Positions 22,840 through 34,708 are shown, counted from the stretch's first letter. The stretch: DNA of 64,000 bases from Klebsiella terrigena (GCF_006539725.1 NZ_BJNO01000012.1:1-64000), one strand, 5' to 3'. Notes: generated from the letters alone by a model not told the origin. Numbers and translations are program-made.

Positions 22840-25119
22840 TTACAGCGGCTGAGTTTGCGCTTCCACTACCGCCAGCGCCACCATATTGACAATGCGGCGA
22901 ACGGAGGCAATCGGCGTCAGAATATGCACCGGTTTTGCCACCCCCATTAGCACCGGCCCAACGGTCACCCCTTCCGAGCTCGAGACCCGCAGCAGGTTGT
23001 AGCTAATGCGCGCGGCTTCCATATTCGGCATCACCAGAATGTTGGCCGCCCCTTTCAGCGGGCTGTCCGGCATCCGATCGTGACGAATACTTTCGACCAG
23101 CGCGGCGTCGCCGTGCATTTCGCCGTCGATCATCAGATCCGGCGCGCTCGCCTTCACCAGCTCCAGGGTCTTGCGCATTTTGCTCGCTGACGGGCAGTTG
23201 GCGGAGCCGAAGTTAGAGTGCGACAGCAGCGCAACGCGCGGCTCGATACCGAAGCGGCGCACGCTCTCCGCCGCCATCAGGGCGATTTCGGCCAGCTGCT
23301 CCGGCGTCGGGTCATGGTTGACGTAGGTATCGGCAATGAAGGTGTTACCGCTCGGCAGCAGCAGCGCGTTCATCGCCCCCGCCGTGCTCACGCCGTCACG
23401 ATAGCCAAACAGCGGCTGAACCACGGCGTAGTGCTCATGGTAATCACCGATGGTGCCGCAGATCATCGCATCCGCCTCGCCGCGATGAACCATGATCGCG
23501 CCAATCACCGTGGTATTGCTGATAACCGCGCGCTGCGCCTGCTCCTGGGTAATGCCGCTGCGTTTCATCAGCTGGTAGTATTCGCTCCAGTACTCTTTGA
23601 AGCGCGGATCGGATTCATTGTTGACGATCTCAAAATCAACCCCGGCTTTAATCTGCAGGCCCAGCTTCTGAATGCGCATTTCGATAACGCTCGGGCGCCC
23701 CACCAGAATCGGCTTCGCCAGCCCCAGAGAGACCAGCTCCTGAGTCGCGTGCAGGACCCGCGTCTCCTCCCCTTCTGCCAGCACCACGCGCTTCGGCTCT
23801 TTGCGCGCCTGGGAGAAAATCGGCTTCATAAACAGGTTGGTTTTGTAAACGAACTCGCTGAGTTTCTCGATGTAGGCATCAAAGTCTTCAATCGGGCGCG
23901 TCGCCACGCCGGAGTCCATCGCCGCCTTCGCCACCGCCGGCGCGATCTTCACGATCAGCCGCGGATCGAACGGTTTCGGAATAATGTATTCCGGCCCGAA
24001 GCTCAGATCCTGATCGCCGTACGCGGAGGCCACCACTTCGCTCTGCTCGGCGTGCGCCAGTTCAGCAATCGCGTGCACTGCCGCCAGCTTCATCTCTTCG
24101 TTAATCGCCGTGGCGCCAACGTCCAGCGCCCCGCGGAAGATGAACGGGAAGCACAGCACGTTGTTAACCTGGTTCGGATAGTCAGAGCGGCCGGTACAGA
24201 TAATCGCATCTTCGCGGACCTGCTTCGCCAGCGGCGGCAGGATTTCCGGTTCCGGGTTAGCCAGCGCGAGGATCAGCGGCGCGCGGGCCATTTTTTTCAC
24301 CATCTCCGGCGTCAGCACTTTCGGGCCGGAGCAGCCGAGGAAAATATCCGCCCCGTCGATCACGTCGTCGAGGGTGCGTTTGCCGTCGTCGTCCACCGCG
24401 TAGGCCGCTTTGGTCTCCGCCATGTTTGGCTCACGCTCTTTATAAATCACGCCCTTGGAGTCGCAGACCACAATGTTGTGTTTCTGCATGCCCAGCACCA
24501 CCAGCAGGTTCATACAGGCGATAGCCGCGGCGCCCGCTCCGGAAACCACCATCCGCACGTCGGAGAGGTTTTTCTCAACCACCCGCAGGCCGTTAAGAAT
24601 GGCGGCGGTGCTGATAATGGCCGTGCCGTGCTGATCGTCATGGAATACCGGGATATTCATGCGCTCGCGCAGCTTCTGCTCGATGTAGAAACACTCGGGC
24701 GCCTTGATATCTTCCAGGTTGATGCCGCCAAAGGTTGGCTCCAGCGCGGCCACCACGTTGATAAACTTATCCGGGTCCAGCTCGTCAACTTCAATATCAA
24801 ACACGTCAATGCCGGCGAACTTCTTAAATAAAACGCCCTTACCTTCCATCACCGGCTTACCGGCGAGCGCGCCGATATTGCCAAGACCGAGCACCGCGGT
24901 ACCGTTGGAGACGACCGCAACCAGGTTGCCGCGCGCGGTGTATTTATAGGCGGCCAGCGGGTCTTTTTCGATCTCCAGGCAAGGCGCTGCTACGCCCGGC
25001 GAGTAGGCCAGCGCGAGGTCGCGCTGTGTCGCGAGGGGTTTGGTCGGCACGACCTGAATTTTTCCAGGGACTGGAAATTCATGGAAGTCGAGGGCGCTTT
25101 GTTTCAACTGCTCATCCAT
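22840..25119 (-). CDS. maeB: NADP-dependent malic enzyme MaeB
   Basis: A 759-residue multimodular malic enzyme that makes pyruvate, CO2 and NADPH from malate. Residues 1-430 form the malic enzyme part ([28 protein letters not shown](P) loop [33 protein letters not shown]). Residues about 430-759 form a phosphotransacetylase-like domain without known PTA activity, used for allosteric control by acetyl-CoA. An in-frame start 34 codons upstream is rejected; [15 protein letters not shown] at 25119 matches the family. Divergent from tktB. Confidence 0.97.
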   Translation of the reverse strand: MDEQLKQSALDFHEFPVPGKIQVVPTKPLATQRDLALAYSPGVAAPCLEIEKDPLAAYKYTARGNLVAVVSNGTAVLGLGNIGALAGKPVMEGKGVLFKKFAGIDVFDIEVDELDPDKFINVVAALEPTFGGINLEDIKAPECFYIEQKLRERMNIPVFHDDQHGTAIISTAAILNGLRVVEKNLSDVRMVVSGAGAAAIACMNLLVVLGMQKHNIVVCDSKGVIYKEREPNMAETKAAYAVDDDGKRTLDDVIDGADIFLGCSGPKVLTPEMVKKMARAPLILALANPEPEILPPLAKQVREDAIICTGRSDYPNQVNNVLCFPFIFRGALDVGATAINEEMKLAAVHAIAELAHAEQSEVVASAYGDQDLSFGPEYIIPKPFDPRLIVKIAPAVAKAAMDSGVATRPIEDFDAYIEKLSEFVYKTNLFMKPIFSQARKEPKRVVLAEGEETRVLHATQELVSLGLAKPILVGRPSVIEMRIQKLGLQIKAGVDFEIVNNESDPRFKEYWSEYYQLMKRSGITQEQAQRAVISNTTVIGAIMVHRGEADAMICGTIGDYHEHYAVVQPLFGYRDGVSTAGAMNALLLPSGNTFIADTYVNHDPTPEQLAEIALMAAESVRRFGIEPRVALLSHSNFGSANCPSASKMRKTLELVKASAPDLMIDGEMHGDAALVESIRHDRMPDSPLKGAANILVMPNMEAARISYNLLRVSSSEGVTVGPVLMGVAKPVHILTPIASVRRIVNMVALAVVEAQTQPL

Positions 25120-25407
25120 TTTATTGTTCCTTTCACGTATCGATCGTAGGGGGTGACGGGCAATGTCTATCCTGATGTCCACCCAAGGTGGGGCATAGTA
25201 TCTCGCCTGACGGCTTTCCAAACTTTGAACACCGCCAAACTCTCGCCATCACAAAGGTATATTTGTTATCGATTTATAACATTTTTGTAACCTAGTTTCG
25301 CAGGCAATGATAGCCCTGTCTGCTATGCTTTTTAGTTATTCACCCTAAAACTTCCGCTACCATTCATCACAAAAAACTCATGCAACATATTGTTTCAGGA
25401 GTACATT
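25120..25407. promoter_or_regulatory. maeB-tktB divergent region with sigmaS-like promoter
   Basis: This 288-bp gap holds no gene. Facing tktB, CTATGCT at 25323-25329 (-10 with the -13 C favoured by sigma-S) lies 78 bp before the start, with a poor -35, fitting the RpoS dependence of the E. coli talA-tktB operon. The ribosome site CAGGAG precedes the tktB ATG. The talA gene of E. coli is not present here. Confidence 0.45.
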
Positions 25408-27402
25408 ATGTCCCGAAGAGAACTTGCCAACGCGATTCGCGCCCTTAGCATGGACGCAGTTCAGAAAGCCAATTCCGGCCATCCCGGCGCCCCGATGGGC
25501 ATGGCGGATATCGCCGAAGTCCTGTGGAATGATTTCCTCCAGCACAACCCGGAGAACCCGCACTGGTACGATCGCGACCGCTTTGTGCTGTCCAACGGCC
25601 ACGCCTCGATGCTGCTCTACAGCCTGCTGCATCTGACCGGCTACGACCTGCCGATGGAAGAGCTCAAAAACTTCCGCCAGCTGCACTCTAAAACCCCCGG
25701 CCACCCGGAGCACGGCTACACCCCAGGCGTAGAGACCACCACCGGCCCGCTCGGTCAGGGGCTGGCGAACGCGGTCGGGATGGCGATTGCGGAACGGACG
25801 CTGGCGGCGCAGTTCAACCGCCCGGGACATGAGATAGTCGATCACCACACCTGGGTTTTCATGGGCGACGGCTGCCTGATGGAGGGGGTTTCGCACGAGG
25901 CCAGCTCGCTGGCGGGCACCCTGGGGCTGGGTAAGCTTATCGGCTTCTATGACCATAACGGCATCTCTATCGACGGTCACGTTGAGGGCTGGTTCACCGA
26001 CGATACCGCCGAACGCTTCAGGGCCTATCGCTGGCACGTGATCGGCGATATCGACGGCCACGACCCGCAGGCGATTGAGCAGGCAATTCGCGAGGCGCAA
26101 AGCGTCAAAGATAAGCCGTCGCTGATTATCTGCCGCACCGTCATCGGCTTCGGCTCCCCCAATAAAGCCGGCTCCGAAGAGGCGCATGGCGCGGCGCTCG
26201 GGGAAAAAGAGGTCGCCTTAGCCCGCGAGAAGCTGGGCTGGAAATATCCGCCGTTCGAGATCCCAAAAGAGATTTATCAAAAGTGGGATGCCCGGCCGCG
26301 CGGTGAAAAAGCCGAACACGCGTGGAACGAGCAATTCGCCGCCTATCGTCAGGCATACCCTGAGCTGGCGGACGAACTTACGCGGCGGATGAACGGCGAT
26401 CTCCCTGAAAACTGGAGCGAGATCGTCCGCGGCTATATCGCGAAGCTGCAGGCCAGCCCGGAAAAAATTGCCAGCCGCAAAGCTTCGCAGAATGCGCTTA
26501 ACGCCTACGGGCCCGCGCTGCCGGAGCTGCTCGGCGGCTCGGCGGATCTGGCGCCCAGCAACCTGACCATCTGGTCGGGCTCGACCTCTATTAAGGACGA
26601 TCCTGCCGGCAACTATATCCACTACGGCGTCCGCGAGTTTGGCATGACCGCCATCGCCAACGGCATTGCCCTGCACGGCGGATTCATTCCCTACACCTCA
26701 ACCTTCCTGATGTTCGTGGAGTACGCCCGCAACGCCGCGCGTATGGCCGCGCTGATGAAGGCCAGGCAGATCATGGTTTACACCCATGACTCCATTGGTC
26801 TGGGGGAAGATGGCCCCACCCACCAGGCGGTTGAGCAGCTGGCCAGCCTGCGGCTGACGCCCAACTTCAGCACCTGGCGCCCCTGCGATCAGGTAGAAAC
26901 CGCGGTCGCCTGGCGGGCGGCCATCGAACGGCAGACCGGCCCGACCGCGCTGATCCTGTCGCGCCAGAACCTGGCGCAGATGGCGCGCACGCCGCAGCAG
27001 GTGGACGATATTGCGCGCGGCGGCTACGTGCTGAAAGATGCCGGAGGCAAGCCGGATCTGATCCTGATAGCCACCGGCTCGGAGGTAGAGATCACCGCCC
27101 TGGCGGCGGAGAAGCTGCTGGCGAAAGGGGTCAATGTGCGGGTGGTGTCGCTGCCGTCAACCGACGTGTTTGATGCCCAGGATGAGGCATACCGGGAATC
27201 CGTGCTGCCGTCTGACGTCAGCGCCCGCATTGCCGTTGAGGCCGGGATTGCCGACTACTGGTATAAATACGTCGGCCTGAAGGGGGCCATTGTCGGCATG
27301 AGAAGCTACGGCGAATCGGCGCCGGCGGAAAAGCTGTTCCCGTTCTTTGGCTTTACCGTCGAAAATATTGTCAGCACCGCCGAAGGGCTGCTTAACGGGT
27401 GA
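25408..27402 (+). CDS. tktB: Transketolase TktB
   Basis: A 664-residue thiamine-diphosphate enzyme of the non-oxidative pentose phosphate pathway. TPP/Mg binding motif [20 protein letters not shown] through [11 protein letters not shown] (about residues 154-190), catalytic glutamate region [13 protein letters not shown] (about 408-420), and [14 protein letters not shown]. Position next to maeB and ypfG identifies it as the tktB isozyme, not tktA. The ORF opens six codons upstream, but [16 protein letters not shown] at 25408 has AGGAG correctly spaced. Its 3' end overlaps convergent ypfG by 11 bp. Confidence 0.96.
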   Translation: MSRRELANAIRALSMDAVQKANSGHPGAPMGMADIAEVLWNDFLQHNPENPHWYDRDRFVLSNGHASMLLYSLLHLTGYDLPMEELKNFRQLHSKTPGHPEHGYTPGVETTTGPLGQGLANAVGMAIAERTLAAQFNRPGHEIVDHHTWVFMGDGCLMEGVSHEASSLAGTLGLGKLIGFYDHNGISIDGHVEGWFTDDTAERFRAYRWHVIGDIDGHDPQAIEQAIREAQSVKDKPSLIICRTVIGFGSPNKAGSEEAHGAALGEKEVALAREKLGWKYPPFEIPKEIYQKWDARPRGEKAEHAWNEQFAAYRQAYPELADELTRRMNGDLPENWSEIVRGYIAKLQASPEKIASRKASQNALNAYGPALPELLGGSADLAPSNLTIWSGSTSIKDDPAGNYIHYGVREFGMTAIANGIALHGGFIPYTSTFLMFVEYARNAARMAALMKARQIMVYTHDSIGLGEDGPTHQAVEQLASLRLTPNFSTWRPCDQVETAVAWRAAIERQTGPTALILSRQNLAQMARTPQQVDDIARGGYVLKDAGGKPDLILIATGSEVEITALAAEKLLAKGVNVRVVSLPSTDVFDAQDEAYRESVLPSDVSARIAVEAGIADYWYKYVGLKGAIVGMRSYGESAPAEKLFPFFGFTVENIVSTAEGLLNG

Positions 27403-28438
27403 TCCACAGCGTAGGCCAGGCATCTGGCCTCTGCCAGTTATCGCACTGCGGCTGCTGAGCAAAGCGCACCAGGCTAAACCGCTGGCCGTCATACCGCCAG
27501 CGGGTCTGGGTGCCGCAATCCCCCGGGGCGCGCCCCTTCTCAAGGGTGACCAGCTCGTGGCGCTGCTCGTCGATGCTGGCATTCATCAGCTCAATTTCAC
27601 GTCCTGCGCCGCCGGGCGGCTGGAAAGGCAGAGTCAGGCGCAGCGGATGCGCGACGTACGGCTGCTGGCGCGAAACCAGCCACGCCAGCCATACGGTGTT
27701 GTAGGCCCCCGCTTCGCAGCTGAACATCAGCAATACCTTCTCATCGGTCAGCGCGGTAATCCGCACTTCCCGCAGGGAGGGATCCAGCGAGCAGGCGCTG
27801 TTGCTCATGCGCTCGTTGCCATAGTCCATCAGGTCATTCAGCTCATCGCGGCTCAGCGGCGATTGCGATACGTCGACTTTCGCCACCGTGCGCAGCGCCG
27901 GCGCCGGCGGGACGCTGAGCGGCGGCTCTTCGCCTTTGCCAATCCACGCCGTTTCGCTGCCGACCCGCTTCTGGCGGCTGTCGATAAACAGCAGCGCCGC
28001 CTTCAGGCCCTGCAGCGAAATGGTCTGCAGGCCATCCACCAGGCTTATCGCCTGCCCTTCCTGCACCTGCTGGAGAAAAGCGTCGATGGTGGCGCTATCG
28101 CCGGTTTTGAGCAGCTTATCGGCAACCTGCCAGCGCTTATCCACCAGCGCCAGAGGTTTACCGTCCAGCAGCAGACGAGGACCGATCGGCGCCAGCGCCG
28201 CGACCGGGTTGCCGACCCCGCCCAGCTCAATGCGCAGGCTGGCATCGGTTGCCGCGCCGGCGCTGCGGCTGAGGGTCATCACCAGACCATAGTGCAGCCC
28301 GACGTTGCGGGTTACGCAAAAGTTTTGATTATTACAGGTCACCAGCCAGTCGCTGAACGTCTGCTGCACCGGCGCCGCCCACGCCAGCGAGGCGGGGAAC
28401 AGACCGAAAAGCAGAACCAAGATAAGCCGATAAAACAT
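27392..28438 (-). CDS. ypfG: DUF1176 periplasmic protein YpfG
   Basis: A 348-residue protein of unknown function (DUF1176). The signal peptide [21 protein letters not shown] (cleavage near residue 21-22) predicts periplasmic location. Conserved cysteines in [24 protein letters not shown] and LLMFSCEAG suggest disulfides. It begins with an ATG at 28438, 79 bp after the nudK stop in the same direction, and its 3' end overlaps tktB by 11 bp. Gene order matches E. coli. Confidence 0.9.
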   Translation of the reverse strand: MFYRLILVLLFGLFPASLAWAAPVQQTFSDWLVTCNNQNFCVTRNVGLHYGLVMTLSRSAGAATDASLRIELGGVGNPVAALAPIGPRLLLDGKPLALVDKRWQVADKLLKTGDSATIDAFLQQVQEGQAISLVDGLQTISLQGLKAALLFIDSRQKRVGSETAWIGKGEEPPLSVPPAPALRTVAKVDVSQSPLSRDELNDLMDYGNERMSNSACSLDPSLREVRITALTDEKVLLMFSCEAGAYNTVWLAWLVSRQQPYVAHPLRLTLPFQPPGGAGREIELMNASIDEQRHELVTLEKGRAPGDCGTQTRWRYDGQRFSLVRFAQQPQCDNWQRPDAWPTLWITR

Positions 28439-28517
28439 GCGTGGTACAACCCCGGAAGCTAGCGCGAAAAACAGCCGCTATCTTCGCCAGCACCGGGGGT
28501 TTACTCAATCGGATTTA

Positions 28518-29102
28518 TCAGATATCCCCGGCCATCAACCCCGAAGCGTGGAGATACTGCAGGAGGATAACCGCTTTCCCGTCGCGGATCTCGCCACCGG
28601 CCACCATCGCAAGCGCCTGGCAGAATGGCAGCTCCAGGACCTCAATCTCCTCATCATCCACCCCGCCGCCGCCGTTTTTGCGCTGGGCATCGCTGTATTC
28701 GGCGATAAAGAAGTGGATAAGCTCGGTGACGCCGCCGGGAGACATATACAGTTCGAACAGCTTGCGCACCTCGCCCACCTCGTAGCCGGTCTCCTCGATC
28801 GCCTCTTTGCGAATGCAGGCTTCCGGCTCGTCATTGTCCAGCAGCCCGGCGCAGGTCTCAATGAGCATGCCGTCTTCGTTACCGTTCACCCAGGTGGCGA
28901 CGCGGAACTGGCGCACCAGCACCACGCTCTGCTTACGCCGGTTGTAGAGCAGAACCGTTGCGCCGTTGCCGCGATCGTAAACCTCGCGCTTGTGGCGCAC
29001 CACGCTGCCGTCGCCGCGCGTCAGCTCGTAGGTCATGTTGCGCAAAACGAACCAGTTTTCAGAGAGGATTTTATCTTTAATGACGTTGATATTGAGTGGC
29101 AT
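28518..29102 (-). CDS. nudK: GDP-mannose pyrophosphatase NudK
   Basis: A 194-residue Nudix hydrolase. In E. coli NudK cleaves GDP-mannose to GMP and mannose 1-phosphate. The Nudix box lies at about residues 85-107 ([18 protein letters not shown] followed by [11 protein letters not shown]), after the conserved [18 protein letters not shown]. Lengths agree with E. coli (191). It follows aegA by 57 bp in the same direction and may be cotranscribed with it. Confidence 0.93.
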   Translation of the reverse strand: MPLNINVIKDKILSENWFVLRNMTYELTRGDGSVVRHKREVYDRGNGATVLLYNRRKQSVVLVRQFRVATWVNGNEDGMLIETCAGLLDNDEPEACIRKEAIEETGYEVGEVRKLFELYMSPGGVTELIHFFIAEYSDAQRKNGGGGVDDEEIEVLELPFCQALAMVAGGEIRDGKAVILLQYLHASGLMAGDI

Positions 29103-29159
29103 ACGGCCCCGCAGCAGAGAATGACGCAGTCATACTACGCCGCGGAGCGCGCTTTGTCG

Positions 29160-31142
29160 TTAGCAGGGCGGAATCGATTTTAGGCCGAGGAAATCGACGA
29201 TCCCCCGCGCGGCATGGCGGCCTTCAGCCATCGCCGTCACCACCAGGTCGGCTCCGCGAACCGCATCCCCGCCGGCGAAAATCTGCGGATGGCTGGTCTG
29301 ATAGCGGTAGCGGCTTTCAACGTGCGCGCGGATCCGCCCGCGGCCGTCCAGCTGCACGCCGACGGACTCCAGCCACGGCATGCGGTGCGGGTGAAAGCCA
29401 AAGGCCATAATCACCGCATCCGCCGGCATCACGAATTCGCTGCCCGCAATCGGCGAGGGTGCGCGGCGCCCCTGGGCGTCCGGTTCGCCGAGCCGGGTTC
29501 GCAGGAAGCGCACCCCGTTGACCCGGCCGTTAGCATCCAGCTCCAGGGTCACCGGCTGAACGTTGAATTCAAATATCGCCCCCTCTTCGCGGGCATTTTT
29601 GACCTCTTTTTTCGACCCCGGCATATTGGCCTCGTCCCGACGATAGGCGCAGGTGACCCGCTTCGCACCGTGACGCAGCGCGGTGCGCACGCAGTCCATC
29701 GCCGTATCGCCGCCGCCCAGCACCACCACCTCCAGCCCGTGGGTATCGATATAGGGCTCCGACGCCAGCTCGCTCAGCCCCATCACCTGCTTAGTGTTGG
29801 CAATCAGAAACGGCAGCGCGTCGTACACCCCGGGAGCCTCCTCATTCGGCAAATCCGCCTTCATCGAGCGATAGGTCCCGGCGCCGATAAACACCGCGTC
29901 GTAGTCGTCCAGCAGCGCGTTGAGGGGAATATCTTTGCCCACCTCGCAGTTCAGCTCAAAGCGCACGCCCATTGCGCTAAAGATCTCCCGCCGCCGGGAG
30001 AGCAGCGATTTATCCAGCTTAAAGGCGGGAATACCGAAGGTGAGCAGGCCGCCGATTTCCGGGTGACGGTCAAACACTACCGGCTGCACGCCGTTGCGTA
30101 CCAGCAGGTCTGCGCAGGCGAGTCCGGCCGGGCCGGCGCCGACAATCGCCACCTTTTTGCCGCTGGCAACCACCTGCGACAGATCCGGCCGCCAGCCGCC
30201 CGCCAGCGCCTGGTCCGAAATATAGCGTTCAATATTGCCGATGGTGACCGCGCCATTTTCATCATGCAGCGTGCAGGCCCCCTCGCACAGGCGATCCTGC
30301 GGACAAACGCGGCCGGTGATCTCCGGCAGGCAGTTGGTCTGGTGAGAAAGCTCAACGGCAGCGGCGATATCCCCGGCCTTCACCTTTTCAATCCACTGCG
30401 GGATGTGGTTGTGCAGCGGGCAGGTCCATTCGCAGATGCTGTGCTCGCCGCACTTCATGCAGCGCTGAGCCTCCTGCTGCGCGTGGGCCGCGGAAAGCGG
30501 CAGGTAGATTTCAGAAAAATGCGTTTTACGCAGCGCCGGTGCGAGCCTCTCGGCCTCCGCGCGCGGCGGCGTTGCCGCCATCTGCTCAACCTTATCGTTA
30601 CGCTCTGTTGGCATGAGGTCTGCAGGATAGCTATGCCACGGCTGCGCCTCCATGCGGGCCGCCCGCAGGCGTCGTCGTTTCGCCAGGCCGAGCAGCGTCT
30701 CTTCGTCGGCCAGCTGCAGCGCCTGCGCCGGACAGTTTTGCACGCAGGCCGGACCCGCTTCGCGCTCGCGACACAGATCGCACTTGTGCGCGGTGGCCAT
30801 TACTTTTCCCGCCGCCAGCGGCGTAAGCACGATTTGCATTACCCCAAACGGGCAGGCCACCATGCAGGATTTACAGCCGATACACTTTTCCTGGCGCACC
30901 TGTACGCTGCCGTCAACCTGGCTTATCGCGCCGTTCGGACAGCTGCGGGCGCAGGGCGCGCCTTCACAATGGTGACACGTTATGGGGTTACATTTTTGCT
31001 CGCCTTTGATGAGCACAATCCGCGGCAAAAAACGCCGTTCGGTCAGGACGTGCTGCTCATCGTTATGCGCCATGACGCAGGCCACTTCGCAGGCCCGGCA
31101 TCCGATACATTTGTGACTATCGCTCAAAATAAAGTGGTTCAT
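29160..31142 (-). CDS. aegA: Fe-S/FAD oxidoreductase AegA
   Basis: A 660-residue fusion. The N-terminal 4Fe-4S ferredoxin-like region has cysteine clusters CIGCRACEVAC, CHHCEGAPCARSC, CIGCKSCMVACPFG and CDLCREREAGPAC (residues 12-140). From about 200 a GltD-like FAD/NAD(P) oxidoreductase follows, with cysteine-rich CMKCGEHSICEWTCPLHNH, FAD loop VAIVGAGPAGLACADLL and NADPH loop VVVLGGGDTAMDCVRTA. E. coli aegA is anaerobically induced and linked to formate-dependent urate breakdown. GGAAGGA ribosome site. In E. coli narQ lies upstream; here acrD is the next gene. Confidence 0.93.
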   Translation of the reverse strand: MNHFILSDSHKCIGCRACEVACVMAHNDEQHVLTERRFLPRIVLIKGEQKCNPITCHHCEGAPCARSCPNGAISQVDGSVQVRQEKCIGCKSCMVACPFGVMQIVLTPLAAGKVMATAHKCDLCREREAGPACVQNCPAQALQLADEETLLGLAKRRRLRAARMEAQPWHSYPADLMPTERNDKVEQMAATPPRAEAERLAPALRKTHFSEIYLPLSAAHAQQEAQRCMKCGEHSICEWTCPLHNHIPQWIEKVKAGDIAAAVELSHQTNCLPEITGRVCPQDRLCEGACTLHDENGAVTIGNIERYISDQALAGGWRPDLSQVVASGKKVAIVGAGPAGLACADLLVRNGVQPVVFDRHPEIGGLLTFGIPAFKLDKSLLSRRREIFSAMGVRFELNCEVGKDIPLNALLDDYDAVFIGAGTYRSMKADLPNEEAPGVYDALPFLIANTKQVMGLSELASEPYIDTHGLEVVVLGGGDTAMDCVRTALRHGAKRVTCAYRRDEANMPGSKKEVKNAREEGAIFEFNVQPVTLELDANGRVNGVRFLRTRLGEPDAQGRRAPSPIAGSEFVMPADAVIMAFGFHPHRMPWLESVGVQLDGRGRIRAHVESRYRYQTSHPQIFAGGDAVRGADLVVTAMAEGRHAARGIVDFLGLKSIPPC

Positions 31143-31553
31143 GGCATCCTTCCGTCTTCCCGGTAAATAACCATGCGGTTAGCATAGCTATTAATTACCC
31201 GACAAGATGGGGCGGAAACAATGTTCATTTGCCCAGGATAGCGCTTATCTGGCGATAATCCGTTTTGGATCAAATTTTTTGACTTAAATGAAATGATGTT
31301 TTACTTATTAAGTCGATAATCAGGCCCGGCATAAAAGCGATAAAACGTGTTTACTTCCGGCAGCAATTGCGAAAGGGTAACGCAATGAAGCGACCTTCGG
31401 TAAAGGGGCAGGACACTTCTTTACCGTGCCGTAAAAGGCACACGATAAATTACACTATCTCCTTAATTTCTCCACGATTGCCTGCGGGCTTACCGCTAGA
31501 GTGTCACAGGCTGTGCAATAACAAAAAATGTACAAAATGAGGTCCTAATTCTG
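31143..31553. promoter_or_regulatory. aegA-acrD divergent intergenic region
   Basis: This 411-bp stretch holds no convincing gene. It contains a -10-like TATGCT for aegA (minus strand, 31186-31181), AT-rich sequence around 31255-31320, an inverted repeat GGTAAAG...CTTTACC near 31398-31424, and a BaeR box ahead of acrD (listed separately). The narQ gene that occupies this gap in E. coli is absent. Confidence 0.5.
31465..31482 (+). promoter_or_regulatory. BaeR box upstream of acrD
   Basis: AATTTCTCCACGATTGCC closely matches the published BaeR consensus TTTTTCTCCATDATTGGC (the first two bases, the T after CTCCA and the final G differ). It lies 72 bp before the acrD start. The BaeSR envelope-stress system activates acrD in E. 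coli and Salmonella, so orthologous control is likely. Confidence 0.7.
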
Positions 31554-34500
31554 ATGGCGAATTTCTTTATCGATCGCCCCATTTTTGCGTGGGTACTGGC
31601 TATTCTTTTATGCCTGACCGGAACGCTCGCGATTTTATCGCTTCCCGTTGAGCAATATCCCGAGCTGGCGCCGCCGAACGTGAGGATCACCGCCAACTAC
31701 CCCGGCGCCTCCGCGCAAACGCTGGAGAATACCGTCACCCAGGTTATTGAGCAGAATATGACCGGCCTCGATAACCTGATGTACATGTCATCGCAGAGCA
31801 GCGCCACCGGCCAGGCAACTGTCACCCTGAGCTTTACCGCCGGAACCGACCCCGATGAAGCGGTGCAGCAGGTGCAAAACCAGCTGCAGTCGGCGATGCG
31901 TAAGCTGCCGCAGGCGGTGCAAAATCAGGGCGTCACGGTGCGTAAAACCGGTGATACCAATATTCTGACCCTCGCTTTTGTCTCCACCGACGGCAGCATG
32001 GACAAGCAGGATATTGCCGACTACGTTGCCAGTAACGTCCAGGATCCCTTAAGCCGGGTTAACGGCGTCGGTGATATCGATGCCTATGGCTCCCAGTACT
32101 CGATGCGTATCTGGCTCGATCCGACGAAGCTCAACAGCTACCAGATGACGGCGAAAGACGTGACCGACGCCATCGAATCGCAGAACGCCCAGATTGCCGT
32201 GGGCCAGCTGGGCGGCACGCCGTCGGTTGATAAGCAGGCGCTTAACGCCACCATCAACGCCCAGTCGCTGCTGCAGACGCCGGATCAGTTCCGCGATATT
32301 ACGCTGCGCGTTAATCAGGATGGCTCGGAAGTGACGCTCGGCGACGTTGCCAGCGTTGAGATGGGAGCCGAAAAGTACGATTACCTCAGCCGCTATAACC
32401 GCCAGGCGGCATCAGGGCTGGGTATTAAGCTCGCCTCCGGCGCCAACGAAATGGCCACCGCTGAGCGGGTCATCACCCGCCTGAACGAGCTTTCGCAATA
32501 TTTCCCCCACGGCCTGGAGTATAAAATCGCCTACGAGACCACCTCCTTCGTTAAGGCGTCGATTACCGACGTGGTGAAAACGCTGATTGAAGCGATCGCC
32601 CTGGTGTTCCTGGTGATGTACCTGTTCCTGCAAAACTTCCGCGCCACGCTGATCCCGACCATTGCCGTCCCGGTGGTCTTAATGGGCACCTTCGCGGTGC
32701 TCTATACCTGCGGCTACAGCATCAACACCCTGACGATGTTTGCCATGGTGCTGGCGATCGGCCTGCTGGTAGATGACGCCATCGTGGTGGTGGAGAACGT
32801 CGAACGCATCATGAGCGAGGAGGGACTTTCACCCCGGGAGGCGACCCGCAAATCGATGGGTCAAATCCAGGGCGCGCTGGTGGGTATCGCCATGGTGCTG
32901 TCGGCGGTGTTTATCCCGATGGCCTTCTTCGGAGGCACCACCGGCGCCATTTACCGCCAGTTCTCAATCACCATTGTGTCCGCGATGGTGCTGTCGGTGC
33001 TGGTGGCGATGATCCTCACTCCGGCGCTGTGCGCCACCCTGCTCAAACCGATTCACAAGGGCGAGCTGCACGGTCAGAAAGGCTTCTTTGGCTGGTTTAA
33101 CCGCATGTTTGACCGTAACGCCAGCCGCTACGAATCTTCGGTTGGCAAAATTCTGCACCGTTCGCTGCGCTGGATAGCGATCTACGTCCTGCTGCTGGGC
33201 GGGATGGTGTTCCTGTTTATGCACCTGCCGACCTCGTTCCTGCCGCAGGAAGATCGCGGGATGTTCACCACCTCGGTGCAGCTGCCCGCCGGATCTACGC
33301 AGCAGCAGACGCTGAAGGTGGTGCAGGAGGCCGAAGACTACTTCCTTAAGAACGAGAAAACCAACGTCGAATCGGTGTTCGCCACCATCGGCTCCGGCCC
33401 GGGCGGCAACGGCCAGAACGTGGCGCGAATGTTCGTGCGCCTGAAGGACTGGGACCAGCGGGACCCCACCAGCGGCTCCGCCTTTGCCATTATCGAACGG
33501 GCGACCAAAGCCTTTAACAAGATTAAAGAGGCGCGCGTCTTCGCCAGCAGCCCGCCGGCCATCAGCGGGCTGGGCAGCTCCGCCGGCTTTGATATGGAGC
33601 TTGAGGACCACGCCGGCAACGGCCACGACGCGCTGATGGCCGCCCGTGACTCCCTGCTGGAGCTGGCCGCCAACAATCCTCAGCTGACCCGCGTGCGCCA
33701 CAACGGCCTTGACGATAGCCCGCAGCTGCAGGTTGATATCGATCAGCGCAAGGCGCAGGCGCTGGGGATATCGATTGATGACATCAACGATACGCTGCAA
33801 ACCGCCTGGGGCTCGAGCTACGTGAACGACTTTATGGATCGCGGTCGCGTGAAAAAAGTCTACGTCCAGGCGGCGGCAAAATACCGCATGCTGCCGGACG
33901 ACATTAATCAGTGGTACGTGCGCAACAGCAGCGGCACGATGGTTCCCTTCTCGGCCTTTGCCAGCTCGCGCTGGGAAACCGGCTCGCCGCGCCTGGAACG
34001 CTATAACGGCTACTCGGCGGTCGAAATCGTCGGCGAAGCCGCGCCGGGCGTCAGTACCGGTACGGCGATGACGATTATGGAAGAGCTGGCGCAGCAGCTG
34101 CCGAACGGCTTCGGCCTCGAATGGACGGCGATGTCGTACCAGGAACGCTTATCCGGCGCCCAGGCCCCGGCGCTGTACGCGATCTCCCTGCTGGTGGTCT
34201 TCCTGTGCCTGGCGGCGCTGTATGAGAGCTGGTCGGTTCCGTTCTCCGTGATGCTGGTGGTGCCGCTGGGGGTCATCGGCGCCCTGCTGGCAACCTGGAT
34301 GCGCGGTCTTGAGAACGATGTTTACTTCCAGGTCGGGCTGCTGACGGTTATCGGCCTGTCGGCGAAGAACGCCATCCTGATCGTCGAGTTTGCCAACGAG
34401 CTCAATGAAAAAGGCGAGGATTTACTGGTTGCGACGCTTTCGGCCTGCCGTCAGCGCCTGCGGCCAATTTTGATGACCTCGCTGGCCTTTATTTTCGGCG

Positions 34501-34667
34501 TGCTGCCGATGGCGACCAGCACCGGCGCGGGTTCGGGCAGCCAACACGCGGTCGGCACCGGGGTGATGGGCGGCATGATCTCCGCCACCGTGCTGGCCAT
34601 CTTCTTCGTGCCGCTGTTCTTTGTGCTGGTACGCCGCCGCTTCCCGCTGAAAGAGCGGCCGCAATAA
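31554..34667 (+). CDS. acrD: RND multidrug efflux pump AcrD
   Basis: A 1037-residue inner-membrane RND transporter that exports aminoglycosides and other polar compounds with AcrA and TolC. It starts [20 protein letters not shown], the invariant HAE1 N-terminus. The proton-relay aspartates are in [15 protein letters not shown] (about residues 403-417) and the relay lysine in [14 protein letters not shown] (about 940). Twelve membrane segments with two large periplasmic loops. No adaptor gene is adjacent, as in E. coli, consistent with sharing AcrA. Strong terminator downstream. Confidence 0.96.
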   Translation: MANFFIDRPIFAWVLAILLCLTGTLAILSLPVEQYPELAPPNVRITANYPGASAQTLENTVTQVIEQNMTGLDNLMYMSSQSSATGQATVTLSFTAGTDPDEAVQQVQNQLQSAMRKLPQAVQNQGVTVRKTGDTNILTLAFVSTDGSMDKQDIADYVASNVQDPLSRVNGVGDIDAYGSQYSMRIWLDPTKLNSYQMTAKDVTDAIESQNAQIAVGQLGGTPSVDKQALNATINAQSLLQTPDQFRDITLRVNQDGSEVTLGDVASVEMGAEKYDYLSRYNRQAASGLGIKLASGANEMATAERVITRLNELSQYFPHGLEYKIAYETTSFVKASITDVVKTLIEAIALVFLVMYLFLQNFRATLIPTIAVPVVLMGTFAVLYTCGYSINTLTMFAMVLAIGLLVDDAIVVVENVERIMSEEGLSPREATRKSMGQIQGALVGIAMVLSAVFIPMAFFGGTTGAIYRQFSITIVSAMVLSVLVAMILTPALCATLLKPIHKGELHGQKGFFGWFNRMFDRNASRYESSVGKILHRSLRWIAIYVLLLGGMVFLFMHLPTSFLPQEDRGMFTTSVQLPAGSTQQQTLKVVQEAEDYFLKNEKTNVESVFATIGSGPGGNGQNVARMFVRLKDWDQRDPTSGSAFAIIERATKAFNKIKEARVFASSPPAISGLGSSAGFDMELEDHAGNGHDALMAARDSLLELAANNPQLTRVRHNGLDDSPQLQVDIDQRKAQALGISIDDINDTLQTAWGSSYVNDFMDRGRVKKVYVQAAAKYRMLPDDINQWYVRNSSGTMVPFSAFASSRWETGSPRLERYNGYSAVEIVGEAAPGVSTGTAMTIMEELAQQLPNGFGLEWTAMSYQERLSGAQAPALYAISLLVVFLCLAALYESWSVPFSVMLVVPLGVIGALLATWMRGLENDVYFQVGLLTVIGLSAKNAILIVEFANELNEKGEDLLVATLSACRQRLRPILMTSLAFIFGVLPMATSTGAGSGSQHAVGTGVMGGMISATVLAIFFVPLFFVLVRRRFPLKERPQ

Positions 34668-34708
34668 ACCGCGGCCAGCGCGAAGGGTTATCGTCGCGCG
34701 GGAATAAC

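Noticed and set aside
23218-24831. A 537-codon open frame on the plus strand inside maeB
   Set aside because: It lies antisense to maeB, whose protein is recognised end to end. The translation is rich in His, Arg and Gln, typical of the antisense shadow of a GC-rich gene, and has no recognised domain.
29214-31166. A 650-codon open frame on the plus strand opposite aegA
   Set aside because: Antisense shadow of aegA, whose ferredoxin and FAD motifs are clear. It has no family resemblance and arginine/histidine-rich composition.
31255-31275. Possible FNR site upstream of aegA (TTGATCCAAAACGG on the minus strand)
   Set aside because: Only the first half matches the consensus, and it is about 90 bp from the likely promoter, not at an activating position.
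31385-31540. A 51-codon ORF upstream of acrD (MKRPSVKGQDTSL...)
   Set aside because: No ribosome site of note, basic and cysteine-rich composition without a recognised family, and it runs across the BaeR box and promoter region of acrD.
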